Shown here piece after piece: positions 42,180 through 49,309 of a DNA stretch of 64,000 nt; the stretch's first letter is position 1, and each line of letters begins with the position of its first letter. Below the pieces are notes generated by a model. The model was given only the letters and a program-made list of their open reading frames with translations. It ran no database searches and was not told the DNA's origin. The translations under genes were made by a program, and so were the position numbers. The stretch is from Humibacillus xanthopallidus (GTDB taxonomy: Bacteria > Actinomycetota > Actinomycetes > Actinomycetales > Dermatophilaceae), in contig NZ_VFQF01000003.1 of assembly GCF_006717145.1 (NCBI RefSeq), forward strand, positions 496,001 through 560,000, read 5' to 3'.

Positions 42180-43208
42180 ATGTCCATCCCCGACCCCGTC
42201 CGCGTCGGCCTCATCGGCGCCGGCCGCATCGGCACCTACCACGCCACGACCCTGGCGCGCCGCCTCCCCGAGGCCGAGCTCGTCGCGGTCGCCGACCCGT
42301 TCGAGGCCTCCGCCAAGCGGCTCGGCGATGCGCTGGGGGTCGAGTGGCTCACCGACAGCCAGGCCCTCATCGACGACCCCCGCATCGAGGCTGTCGCGAT
42401 CACGTGCGCGAGCACGGCCCACGCCGATCTCGTCGTCGCTGCCGCGCAGGCCGGCAAGGCCGTCTTCGTCGAGAAGCCGATGGCGATGACCCTCGCCGAC
42501 GCCGGCCGCGCGATCGGCGCGGCCGAGGCGAACGGCATACCCCTGCAGGTGGGCTTCAACCGCAGGTTCGCTCGCGACTTCGCCACTGCCCACAACGTCG
42601 TCACGTCCGGTGGCATCGGCGCGCCGCAGCTGCTGCGGTCGCTGACGCGCGACCCCGGCCTCGCCAACCCTGCTGGCGTGCCGCCGTGGACGATCTTCAC
42701 CCAGACGCTGATCCACGACTTCGACGCCCTCAACTGGCTCAACCCCGGCGCCACGGCCGTCGAGGTCAGCGTCATGGCCGACGCCCTCGTTGCGCCCGAG
42801 TTCAAGGACGGCGGGCTGCTCGACACGGCCGTCGTCACGATCCGCTACGACAACGGCGCCATCGCGGTCGCCGAGGCGAGCTTCTCGGCCGCATACGGCT
42901 ACGACGTGCGGGCCGAGGTCTTCGGCTCGGCGGGCATGGTCCAGGCCGGCAGCCCGGCTCATCTCACGACGAGCCACTGGAGCGCCACGGGCGTCTCGAG
43001 CCCGACGGCACGCGCCGACACCGACCTCTTCGACAGCGCGTATGCCGCTGAGCTGGCAGCGTTCTGCGCCGCGGTCCGCGGGGGCGCCCCCACACCCGTC
43101 GGGGGCCGGGACGCGCGCGCGGCGCTGCGCATCGCGCTCGCCTGCGTCGAGTCGGTGGAGACCGGTGGCACCGTCACGGTCCGCGACACCGACCGGGTCG
43201 GTGCCTGA
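42180..43208 (+). CDS. Inositol 2-dehydrogenase-like Gfo/Idh/MocA oxidoreductase
   Basis: This 342-residue dehydrogenase has VGLIGAGRIGTYH at residues 9-21, FVEKPMAMTLADAG with the catalytic Lys, VGFNRRFARDF, and the active-site Asp/His in TLIHDFDALNWL, close to IolG-type enzymes. GAAGGAG is six bases ahead of the ATG. It forms an operon with the next gene (stop and start overlap) under the LacI encoded opposite. An inositol isomer or similar polyol is the likely substrate. Confidence 0.88.
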   Translation: MSIPDPVRVGLIGAGRIGTYHATTLARRLPEAELVAVADPFEASAKRLGDALGVEWLTDSQALIDDPRIEAVAITCASTAHADLVVAAAQAGKAVFVEKPMAMTLADAGRAIGAAEANGIPLQVGFNRRFARDFATAHNVVTSGGIGAPQLLRSLTRDPGLANPAGVPPWTIFTQTLIHDFDALNWLNPGATAVEVSVMADALVAPEFKDGGLLDTAVVTIRYDNGAIAVAEASFSAAYGYDVRAEVFGSAGMVQAGSPAHLTTSHWSATGVSSPTARADTDLFDSAYAAELAAFCAAVRGGAPTPVGGRDARAALRIALACVESVETGGTVTVRDTDRVGA

Positions 43209-44011
43209 TGACGACGACGGGAGCGAGCCCCTTCACGCTCGCGGTCAGTGCCGAGATGGTCTTCGTCGACCTCCCCTTCGCCGAGCGGGTGCGCCGCATC
43301 CATGGCCTCGGCTTCCAAGTCGAGATCTGGGACTGGACGCGGCACGATATCGAGGAGCTGGTGGCTCTGCGCGACGAGGGTGTCGTCTACTCGTCCATGA
43401 CGGGATATGTGCGCGGGCGCCTCAGTGACGCCGAGGGGTCTGACGAGCTGCTCGCCACCGCAAGGGAATCCGTGCCCGTGGCGCAACGCCTGGGCATCCC
43501 CCGACTCAACCTGCACGGCACGGGACTCGATGACCGAGGCCTGCCGGTGCGCGCCGACCCGGTGGTGACGGGCGACATGTGGCTGACCGCCCGCTCGACG
43601 CTGGCACGCATCGCCGAGCTGGGGGAGAGCGCGGGCGTGACCTTCGTCCTCGAGAACCTCAACACGGCCGTCGACCACCCGGGCGTCCCGTTCGCGACCG
43701 CTGCCGATTGTCTGGCCCTCGTGAAGTCGGTCGACAGCCCGCACCTGCGCCTCATGCTCGACCTCTACCATGCACAGATCGGCGAGGGGAACCTCATCGA
43801 GCTCTGCCGGCGGGCCCTGCCGTTCATCGGCGAGATCCAGGTCGCCGACGTGCCGGGGCGGTGCGAACCGGGATCCGGTGAGATCGCCTACCCCGCGGTG
43901 GCCAGGGCCCTCGTCGAGATGGGTTACAAGGGACCGGTCGGGCTCGAGGCCTTCGCCTCGAGCGACCCCGAGCTGGCGCTCGCGCGCTTCCGCGAGGCCT
44001 TCACCGTGTGA
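43208..44011 (+). CDS. Hydroxypyruvate-isomerase-like TIM-barrel protein
   Basis: This 267-residue protein starts FTLAVSAEMVFVDLPFAERVRRI and has FVLENLNTAVDHPG with a Glu ligand, LRLMLDLYHAQIGEGN, IGEIQVADVPGR, and GPVGLEAF with the last Glu: the hydroxypyruvate isomerase/OtnI group. Its ATG overlaps the preceding stop (TGATG). It would isomerise the keto-product of the dehydrogenase before it. A repeat pair follows directly. Confidence 0.85.
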   Translation: MTTTGASPFTLAVSAEMVFVDLPFAERVRRIHGLGFQVEIWDWTRHDIEELVALRDEGVVYSSMTGYVRGRLSDAEGSDELLATARESVPVAQRLGIPRLNLHGTGLDDRGLPVRADPVVTGDMWLTARSTLARIAELGESAGVTFVLENLNTAVDHPGVPFATAADCLALVKSVDSPHLRLMLDLYHAQIGEGNLIELCRRALPFIGEIQVADVPGRCEPGSGEIAYPAVARALVEMGYKGPVGLEAFASSDPELALARFREAFTV

Positions 44012-44019
44012 TCCCCCTC

Positions 44020-44136
44020 CCGAATCGAGGTGATCCTGTGCTCCACGTGGGTGCCGCGATCACCTCGACCGGGCGGGGTCGGACGGCGGTTCGAGGTGAT
44101 CCTGTGCCCCACGTGGGTGCCGCGATCACCTCGAAT
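44020..44136. repeat. Two further copies of the 67-bp hairpin repeat
   Basis: Copies at 44021-44068 and 44088-44135 share the segments TCGAGGTGAT, CACGTGGGTGCCGCGATCAC and the closing CTCGA with the trio at 40874-41057. The first half of the loop differs (CCTGTG in place of GTCGGC). Together the five copies bracket the LacI/dehydrogenase/isomerase module. Confidence 0.87.
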
Positions 44137-44147
44137 CGGGGGTCAGG

Positions 44148-44327
44148 TCAGCTCTGGAGGGGGCCGGCCCAGCGCCAGTCGCCATCGGGCCCCAGGTACT
44201 CGACCCGGTTCACGCCGTCCTCGGTCTCCTCCTCGTCACGCGCCCAGAGGAGGGCCTCAGCATGGTCGGCATGGTCGCCCTCCGCGACGACATCGCCGAG
44301 GGCATCAAGGAACCGGTAGCGAGGCAT
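44148..44327 (-). CDS. Small acidic protein, unknown function
   Basis: This 59-residue protein starts MPRYRFLDALGDVVAEGDHA and ends with VEYLGPDGDWRWAGPLQ. A TAGCAT box at 44335-44340 on the minus strand is seven bases ahead of the ATG, as for other leaderless genes here, and supports this start over a longer frame. The fold is probably a small beta/alpha unit. The gene abuts the repeat pair. Confidence 0.65.
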   Translation of the reverse strand: MPRYRFLDALGDVVAEGDHADHAEALLWARDEEETEDGVNRVEYLGPDGDWRWAGPLQS

Positions 44328-44531
44328 GCTCGCGATGCTAGCCCGCGTGGACTCCCATTGGCCCTGTCGGCCGTCTACCTTCGGAGTATGGCCGAGAGGC
44401 CACTCGGTCAAGAACCTGAACACAAACTTCTAGCCTTCGTCGTCGCGTGGAAGGGTGCCACGCCGTCGGGCGAAGTACGTCGACCAGATCCCGACGCGGG
44501 TCTGACAGTCAGACCGCCCTAGACATCGGCA
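44328..44531. other. Short gap at left edge of the lower-GC patch
   Basis: No gene is seen. Base composition changes across this stretch from the usual GC-rich level to the more balanced level of the next two genes. Confidence 0.4.
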
Positions 44532-45350
44532 CTAATCGCGCACCGCGGGGGCAATCGGCAACGTGTTGTCCGCAAGAGATCGAACTGAACCCGTGAGCAC
44601 GTTAGATCCCCTGACATCGACTGCGCAGAAATAGTTGCCGTCGATCTGTCCGTCGGCGATTTCAATATCTTTGAAAAGATCTTGGCTCACGCGGCCGATG
44701 TACTCATTGAGTCTCTGCTCGCAGGCGACCCCGGAGCTCTCAGAAATGGGTCCGAAGTAGAAAACCTCGCGGCGGTGTGGTTTCGAGCAGGGCGTCTCCT
44801 CGGTTGTCCCGGGATCCGTGCAGCGTCTTAAGGCGTCGCCCGAGCTTTTGCCCAAGGTTCCGCGAATGGAGCTTCGATAATCAAGTCCCCGAAGCCCGGA
44901 GACCTGGCAGTCCAGGGCGCCGGACTCTATGGGACGGGTTTCTAGGCGGCTTAGTAGTACTTCGATATCTGGGTGGCCTCCAGCGTATCGAATGAGTTCG
45001 GCGGCAGAACAATCTCCGTTTTGTGAGAAAACTTCCGCGTCATGAGGTAACGAGCAATTGGTCGGATTCTCGCCCACCAGGCAGGTCCCAAGTTGCCATC
45101 GGGCAGCCAAGGGCGCAGCGGTGGAGATGTCGTGAGGAGGGTTGGTTGGGTTGCTGCCAGTTCCCGGAGCGATCGACTGAGGCGCAACCCGGCTTGTTCC
45201 CCCTTGGTCCGGAGCCTGCGTGGATTGTTTCCACGCGTAATAGCCCCCAGCGATCGACCCGAGAGCCCCAAGCAGGAAGACTGCCTTGACAATAAACTGG
45301 GCTACTGGCGAGAGCTTCGTGAAGAAGGCGCGAATGCTACTGACGATCAC
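44532..45350 (-). CDS. Membrane-anchored protein with Cys-rich outer domain, unknown function
   Basis: This 272-residue protein has one membrane helix near the N-terminus (about residues 15-40, FIVKAVFLLGALGSIAGG), a Ser/Thr/Pro-rich linker and a C-terminal outer domain with eight Cys (for example LGTCLVGENPTNCSLPHDAEVF, CSAAELIRYA), which suggests disulfides. The domain recalls septum-formation-type (DUF4190/Septum_form) regions in having a Cys and HDAEVF motif. GC content is low for this genome. It starts with GTG 11 bases after the lipoprotein stop, so the two form an operon. Confidence 0.68.
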   Translation of the reverse strand: MIVSSIRAFFTKLSPVAQFIVKAVFLLGALGSIAGGYYAWKQSTQAPDQGGTSRVAPQSIAPGTGSNPTNPPHDISTAAPLAARWQLGTCLVGENPTNCSLPHDAEVFSQNGDCSAAELIRYAGGHPDIEVLLSRLETRPIESGALDCQVSGLRGLDYRSSIRGTLGKSSGDALRRCTDPGTTEETPCSKPHRREVFYFGPISESSGVACEQRLNEYIGRVSQDLFKDIEIADGQIDGNYFCAVDVRGSNVLTGSVRSLADNTLPIAPAVRD

Positions 45351-45361
45351 GGAAGTTCGAC

Positions 45362-46000
45362 TTAGGTCAATCGCACGTCGGTCAGTACAGCGGTCAGCGA
45401 TCCGCTTTCACAGTACTCGTTAACTTTGTCCTTATATAGTTGGATAATCAATGCATTGACGCCTCGAGCGTCAATCCTTATCGGGACGACGGAGTTGAAT
45501 GGAACGCGCTTGATCTCCGCTTGACGTCCGTTGGAGGTAACGGCTACTAGCAGTGTCTGCGTTGACACGGCAGACGAATTTCCTTGGCCTGCGCGAAACT
45601 CCAACGAATCGAAGTTGTTTGCCAGTCTCAACTCGAGAGTCGTGGAGGCATCGGCTGAGCACTGGCTTACTGCGGTCGAGATCCCCCGAACTTGCTTGGC
45701 GCTGCCAATGTCATAGCGATCCTCCGTCCAGTCATTCGATGGATTGAAGAAGTCGACCAGGCCCAACTCGGAGCCCCGCTTGTCTGGCTGCACGGGCGCG
45801 GATCCGGCACTCGTCTCCAGACCTGTGGGAGTTGCCTCACTCGTAGACGACTCGCTCGTGACTTGTGGGGTGGACATGGCTGTGACCGTCACGGCGGAGG
45901 TGACGGTGACCGTGGGTGGCACGACGCCGCTAGGCCCTTGAGAACAGGCCGTCAACGGCACGATGGTTAGGACTGCAAGTGCAACTGTCGTCTTCCGCAC
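45362..46000 (-). CDS. Lipoprotein with possible NPCBM-like domain
   Basis: This 212-residue lipoprotein has the lipobox LTAC with Cys19, then a Thr/Ser/Val-rich linker to about residue 75. The C-terminal beta-rich domain (SALxLVDFFNPSNDW-like start, TTLELRLANNFDSLEFRAG, VPIRIDARGVNALIIQL) looks like the NPCBM/carbohydrate-binding-like fold, with modest certainty. GGAGGATC precedes the GTG. Like its operon partner it has balanced base composition and codons unlike the neighbours, a sign of transfer. Confidence 0.68.
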   Translation of the reverse strand: MRKTTVALAVLTIVPLTACSQGPSGVVPPTVTVTSAVTVTAMSTPQVTSESSTSEATPTGLETSAGSAPVQPDKRGSELGLVDFFNPSNDWTEDRYDIGSAKQVRGISTAVSQCSADASTTLELRLANNFDSLEFRAGQGNSSAVSTQTLLVAVTSNGRQAEIKRVPFNSVVPIRIDARGVNALIIQLYKDKVNEYCESGSLTAVLTDVRLT

Positions 46001-46353
46001 GCGATGATCCTCCGCTCAGCTCGTGGCCCGATAGTAGGCAGCGGCGCCCGAATTCTCTACATACGGCTGCCCTTGTCTCGAAGCCTGGTCGAATCGTTGT
46101 TCGGCGAGTCGCCGAAAGTGGCTCGTCTGGCGACCTCGTCGACACTCGCTCACATTGGTTGGTATGTCGGATTGGCTTTACCGGCGAGGAAGAGGCCGAA
46201 TCAGACAGCGACTCATCAGGCGATCGGCGCGCACGGATCGGGATGCAAGCTGTTCCTCGAGCGACTGCCCGCGGATGTCCGCACAGCGGATGGAGGGGCG
46301 GCCTGAAGAATGCGCCTCAACCGGGGCTCATGCTCGTCCGCTATCGTCGGAAG
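46001..46353. other. Gap at right edge of the lower-GC patch
   Basis: About 350 bases without a supported gene. The first half has the lower-GC composition of the two preceding genes and should hold their promoter. A TATCGT box at 46342-46347 near the right end belongs to the next gene. Confidence 0.5.
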
Positions 46354-47013
46354 ATGGCCGGAAAGCTGAGCCGACAGGCGGCGTCCGAGGCGCTGCCCGC
46401 GTGGCGGCACCTGCTCCAGCGAATGCACCTCACCGTGCGGGCGCCCGACTTCGTCACGGCGCTCGACTTCGTGGGTCGGGTCGGCCGGCTCGCGGAGGAG
46501 CAGGGGCACCATCCGGACGTCGACCTGCGCTACGACGTCGTGCACGTTGTGCTCTCGAGTCACGACGTCGGCGGCGTCACCGAGCGCGACGTCACCCTCG
46601 GCCGGGCCATCGACGCGGTCGTCGCCGAGCTGGGGCTCGTGTCGGAACCGAGCAGCCTCACCCAGGTCGAGATCGCGATCGACGCCCTCGACATCGACGC
46701 GGTGCAGCCGTTCTGGGCGGCGGTGCTCGGGTACGAGGCCGTGGCCCGCAACGACGTCCAGGACCGCCTCCAGCTGGGGCCGGCCGTGTGGTTCCAACAG
46801 ATGGATGAGCCACGGCCACAACGAAATCGGATCCACCTCGACGTCACGGTCGCCCACGACGAGGCGCTCGCCCGCATCGATCGCGCCCTCGCTGCCGGCG
46901 GTCATCTCGTCTCCGATGCCGAGGCGCCGGCCTTCTGGATCCTTGCTGATGCCGAGGGCAACGAGGCGTGTGTGTGCACCTGGCAGGGCCGAGACCCGCA
47001 ACCACACGACTGA
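46354..47013 (+). CDS. Pterin-4a-carbinolamine dehydratase / VOC fusion protein
   Basis: This 219-residue protein fuses two domains. Residues 1-95 are a PCD/DCoH unit with its hallmark EEQGHHPDVDLRYDVVHVVL and a later Asp. Residues 105-215 are a glyoxalase-like VOC unit (VEIAIDALDIDAVQPFWAAVLGY, then RIHLDVTV and ACVCTWQGRD). Such fusions are common in actinobacteria; the joint function is not known. A TATCGT box six bases before the ATG indicates a leaderless start and excludes the longer frames. Confidence 0.86.
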   Translation: MAGKLSRQAASEALPAWRHLLQRMHLTVRAPDFVTALDFVGRVGRLAEEQGHHPDVDLRYDVVHVVLSSHDVGGVTERDVTLGRAIDAVVAELGLVSEPSSLTQVEIAIDALDIDAVQPFWAAVLGYEAVARNDVQDRLQLGPAVWFQQMDEPRPQRNRIHLDVTVAHDEALARIDRALAAGGHLVSDAEAPAFWILADAEGNEACVCTWQGRDPQPHD

Positions 47014-47035
47014 GGTATGCCGTCCGCGCCCGTCA

Positions 47036-47125
47036 GGCGGCCAGGAGTGGCCACTCGACTCGAGTGAGGCGACCAACTGTGGCCTCTCGACTCGGGTGAG
47101 GCGACCAGGAGTGGCCACTCGACGG
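47036..47125. repeat. Three 32-bp tandem units
   Basis: Units begin at 47036, 47068 and 47100. The consensus has GGCGACCAGGAGTGGCCACT followed by CGACTCGAGTGA, and the last unit is cut short. Each unit contains the small palindrome AGTGGCCACT or a variant. It lies between convergent genes and may act as terminator. Confidence 0.8.
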
Positions 47126-47126
47126 G

Positions 47127-47915
47127 TCAGGTCCAGCTCAGTGCGTCGGACGCGGCGAGGCAGACGAGGTCGGCCAGCTCGTCCGGGTGGGTGAAGAGGT
47201 TGTTGTGCGAGCCGCCGAGCAGTGATGTCCGCGTGCGTGCAGCAGACACGGCAGACGTCGCCAGCGTGTCGAGCCAGGCGGCCGGGGCGAAGGCGTCGTG
47301 CACCCCGCTCGTCACCGTGAGGGGTGCGCGCAGGGCGGCGATGCGGCGCTCGGGGGCATCACGCATACCGGAGTGCAGCATCTGGGCGATGCCCAGGCGG
47401 CCGTGGCCGATCTCAGCGGGGTCGACCTCGCGCGGGCCGTCGTCGCGGTAGGCGAAGGGGGTCACCGCAGCCAGGGGCACGACGTGTCGTCGCGTGGGCG
47501 CGAAGGTGGGCCCGGCCATGACCAGGGAGTAGCCGTGGCGCACGCCCTCGAGCGCGAGCGCCGCGGTGAGCGCAGCCTGCGAGCCCGTGGAGTGTCCGAG
47601 CACGACGACCGGCCGCTCGGCGGCCCGAGCCCGGACCCATCCGGCGGCCGACAGCCCGATGGCGTGGATGTTGGGGCGGGTCGGCCTCGGTCGGGCCGAC
47701 CCGAAGCCCGGCAGGTCCAGCACCTCGCAGTCGAGTCCGCGGGCGGTGAGCGAGCGAGCCGTCGGCAGCGTGTAGAACGGTAGGCCCAGCCCCGGCAGGA
47801 TGACGACGAGCGGCCCGCCAGCATCCAGACCCGATGCGGCAACTCGGAGCGACCGCACGACCCTCCCGCCGACCGGCGTCAACCGCTCCCTGATGTCCCC
47901 TGCTCCGACCCCCAT
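47127..47915 (-). CDS. Alpha/beta hydrolase
   Basis: This 262-residue hydrolase has VVILPGLGLPFYTLP as the first strand and oxyanion loop, the nucleophile elbow VVLGHSTGSQAAL, an acid in TSGVHDAFAP, and the His in GGSHNNLF. A TAGTCT box at 47922-47927 (minus strand) is six bases before the ATG, so the message is probably leaderless. The substrate is unknown. Confidence 0.86.
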   Translation of the reverse strand: MGVGAGDIRERLTPVGGRVVRSLRVAASGLDAGGPLVVILPGLGLPFYTLPTARSLTARGLDCEVLDLPGFGSARPRPTRPNIHAIGLSAAGWVRARAAERPVVVLGHSTGSQAALTAALALEGVRHGYSLVMAGPTFAPTRRHVVPLAAVTPFAYRDDGPREVDPAEIGHGRLGIAQMLHSGMRDAPERRIAALRAPLTVTSGVHDAFAPAAWLDTLATSAVSAARTRTSLLGGSHNNLFTHPDELADLVCLAASDALSWT

Positions 47916-47950
47916 GGCGCGAGACTATCCGCGTCACCCGTCGCTGGCTC

Positions 47951-48685
47951 TCACCGCACGACGAGGGCCAGCGCCGACACGACGGTGGCCGCGAGCACGG
48001 CCTGGTCGAAGCGGGTCTGGCTGAGGCGGCGGGCGGTGTGCAGTCCGATCCACGTGCCCAGCAGCACGAGCGGCGCGAGGGCGAGCGTGCGCCACAGCGT
48101 CTCGCCGTCGAAGAGACCGAGCCCGAGGCTGAAGGGCACCTTGCAGAGGTTGACGCCGAAGAAGAAGAGCGATGCCGTGCCGAGGAAGCGCCGCTTCTCG
48201 ACCCCCTGCGCGACGAGGTAGAGCGTCATGACGGGCCCTGCCGCATTCGCCGTCATCGTCGCGAAGCCCGCGGCCACCCCCGTGCCGATCGCGGCAGGGC
48301 GGGACTCGCCGATGCGGGTCGTGTCGGGGGAGCGCCACTTCAGGGCGATCTGCATCGCCGCGAGCACCAGCAGCAGTACTCCGATGCACCGGCGCAGCGT
48401 CGCGTCGTCGACCCACGCGAGGAAGAGCGCGCCGAGCGCGAGGCCGGGGAGCACTGCCGGGATGAGCCGCCGCAGCATGACGAGGTCGGCGTCGCGCCGG
48501 TAGTGCCACACCGCGACGACGTCACCGATGAGCAGCAACAGGAGGATCGCGGCGGTCGACTCCTTGGTGGGCAGCACGAGCGCGAAGATCGCGATGGCGA
48601 TGCTGCCGACTCCGCCGATGGCGGTCTTCGCGAACCCCACGAGCACGGCTGCCACCCCGAGCAGCAGCACCGTCGTGAGGGTCAT
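47951..48685 (-). CDS. TSUP (TauE/SafE) family membrane exporter
   Basis: This 244-residue protein has about eight helices in two similar halves, with the TSUP patterns GFAKTAIGGVGSIAI and LPTKESTAAILLLLLIGDV in the first half and TMTANAAGPVMTLYLVAQG in the second. The family exports sulfite, sulfoacetate or other small organosulfur anions. A TACCCT box at 48693-48698 lies seven bases before the ATG, so the message is leaderless; this box overlaps a GGCATAC heptamer. Confidence 0.87.
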   Translation of the reverse strand: MTLTTVLLLGVAAVLVGFAKTAIGGVGSIAIAIFALVLPTKESTAAILLLLLIGDVVAVWHYRRDADLVMLRRLIPAVLPGLALGALFLAWVDDATLRRCIGVLLLVLAAMQIALKWRSPDTTRIGESRPAAIGTGVAAGFATMTANAAGPVMTLYLVAQGVEKRRFLGTASLFFFGVNLCKVPFSLGLGLFDGETLWRTLALAPLVLLGTWIGLHTARRLSQTRFDQAVLAATVVSALALVVR

Positions 48686-48754
48686 GCCCGCGAGGGTATG
48701 CCGCCTGGCCGGCTCGGTGACCGCCCTGCTCGGCCGGTGGTCGGCTGCCGTGCC

Positions 48755-49258
48755 TCAGACCCCGAGGGATGCGCTGAGCTTGCCGAGCAGCCGCGCGAGG
48801 GTCGCCCGCTCGGCAGCGCTGAGCGGCTCGAGGAGCCGAGCCTCGTTGGCGAGGTGCTCCGGCACCGCGCGGTCGGTCAGCTCGAGCCCGGCGGGGGTGA
48901 GCGCGACGATGCGGCTGCGACGGTCGCCACCGGAGACGCGCCGCTCGACGAGGCCGGCGCCCTCGAGCCGGTCGAGCCGCTTCGTGACGGCGCCCGAGGT
49001 CACCATCGTCTGCTCGACGAGGTCGCTCGGCGTCAGCTCGTAGGGCGGCCCGCCCCGCCGCAGCGTCGCCAGGACGTCGAAGTCGCCCTCGCCGAGGCCG
49101 TGCGCGCTGTAGACCCGCACGAGCTCGGTCGTCAGAGCGAGCCCGACGCGGTGCAGCCGGCCGATGACGAGGATCGGTGACGCGTCGAGGTCGGGCCGCT
49201 CGTGCGCCCACTGGTCGACGACGTGCTGGACGTGGTCGTGGACCGGCTCGGCGCTCAT
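48755..49258 (-). CDS. MarR family transcriptional regulator
   Basis: This 167-residue regulator has a helical dimerisation N-terminus (LDASPILVIGRLHRVGLAL), a winged helix with PSDLVEQTMVTSGAVTKRLDRLEGAGLV, and the wing RVSGGDRRSRIVALTPAG. It is divergent from the DMT transporter gene. A TAGAGT box at 49266-49271 (minus) lies seven bases before its ATG. It probably represses both genes through the operators described next. Confidence 0.9.
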   Translation of the reverse strand: MSAEPVHDHVQHVVDQWAHERPDLDASPILVIGRLHRVGLALTTELVRVYSAHGLGEGDFDVLATLRRGGPPYELTPSDLVEQTMVTSGAVTKRLDRLEGAGLVERRVSGGDRRSRIVALTPAGLELTDRAVPEHLANEARLLEPLSAAERATLARLLGKLSASLGV

Positions 49259-49272
49259 GGACTGGACTCTAT

Positions 49273-49309
49273 CTTCCATGGAAGGTAAATTGTCTTCCGT
49301 GGAAGACAA
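49273..49309. promoter_or_regulatory. MarR operators over two divergent leaderless promoters
   Basis: Two palindromes share the core CTTCCRTGGAAG: CTTCCATGGAAG at 49273-49284 and TTGTCTTCCGTGGAAGACAA at 49290-49309. They lie on the -10 boxes (TAGAGT leftward at 49266-49271, TAAATT rightward at 49286-49291) and on the start codon of the transporter, so binding would block both genes. Confidence 0.78.

Noticed and set aside
42160-44011. A glyoxylate/tartronate-type interpretation of the hydroxypyruvate-isomerase-like gene pair.
   Set aside because: No tartronate semialdehyde reductase or glyoxylate carboligase is present, and the partner dehydrogenase is IolG-like, so a polyol pathway fits better.
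47036-47125. A 32-bp periodic array resembling CRISPR repeats.
   Set aside because: Units are directly adjacent with no spacers.
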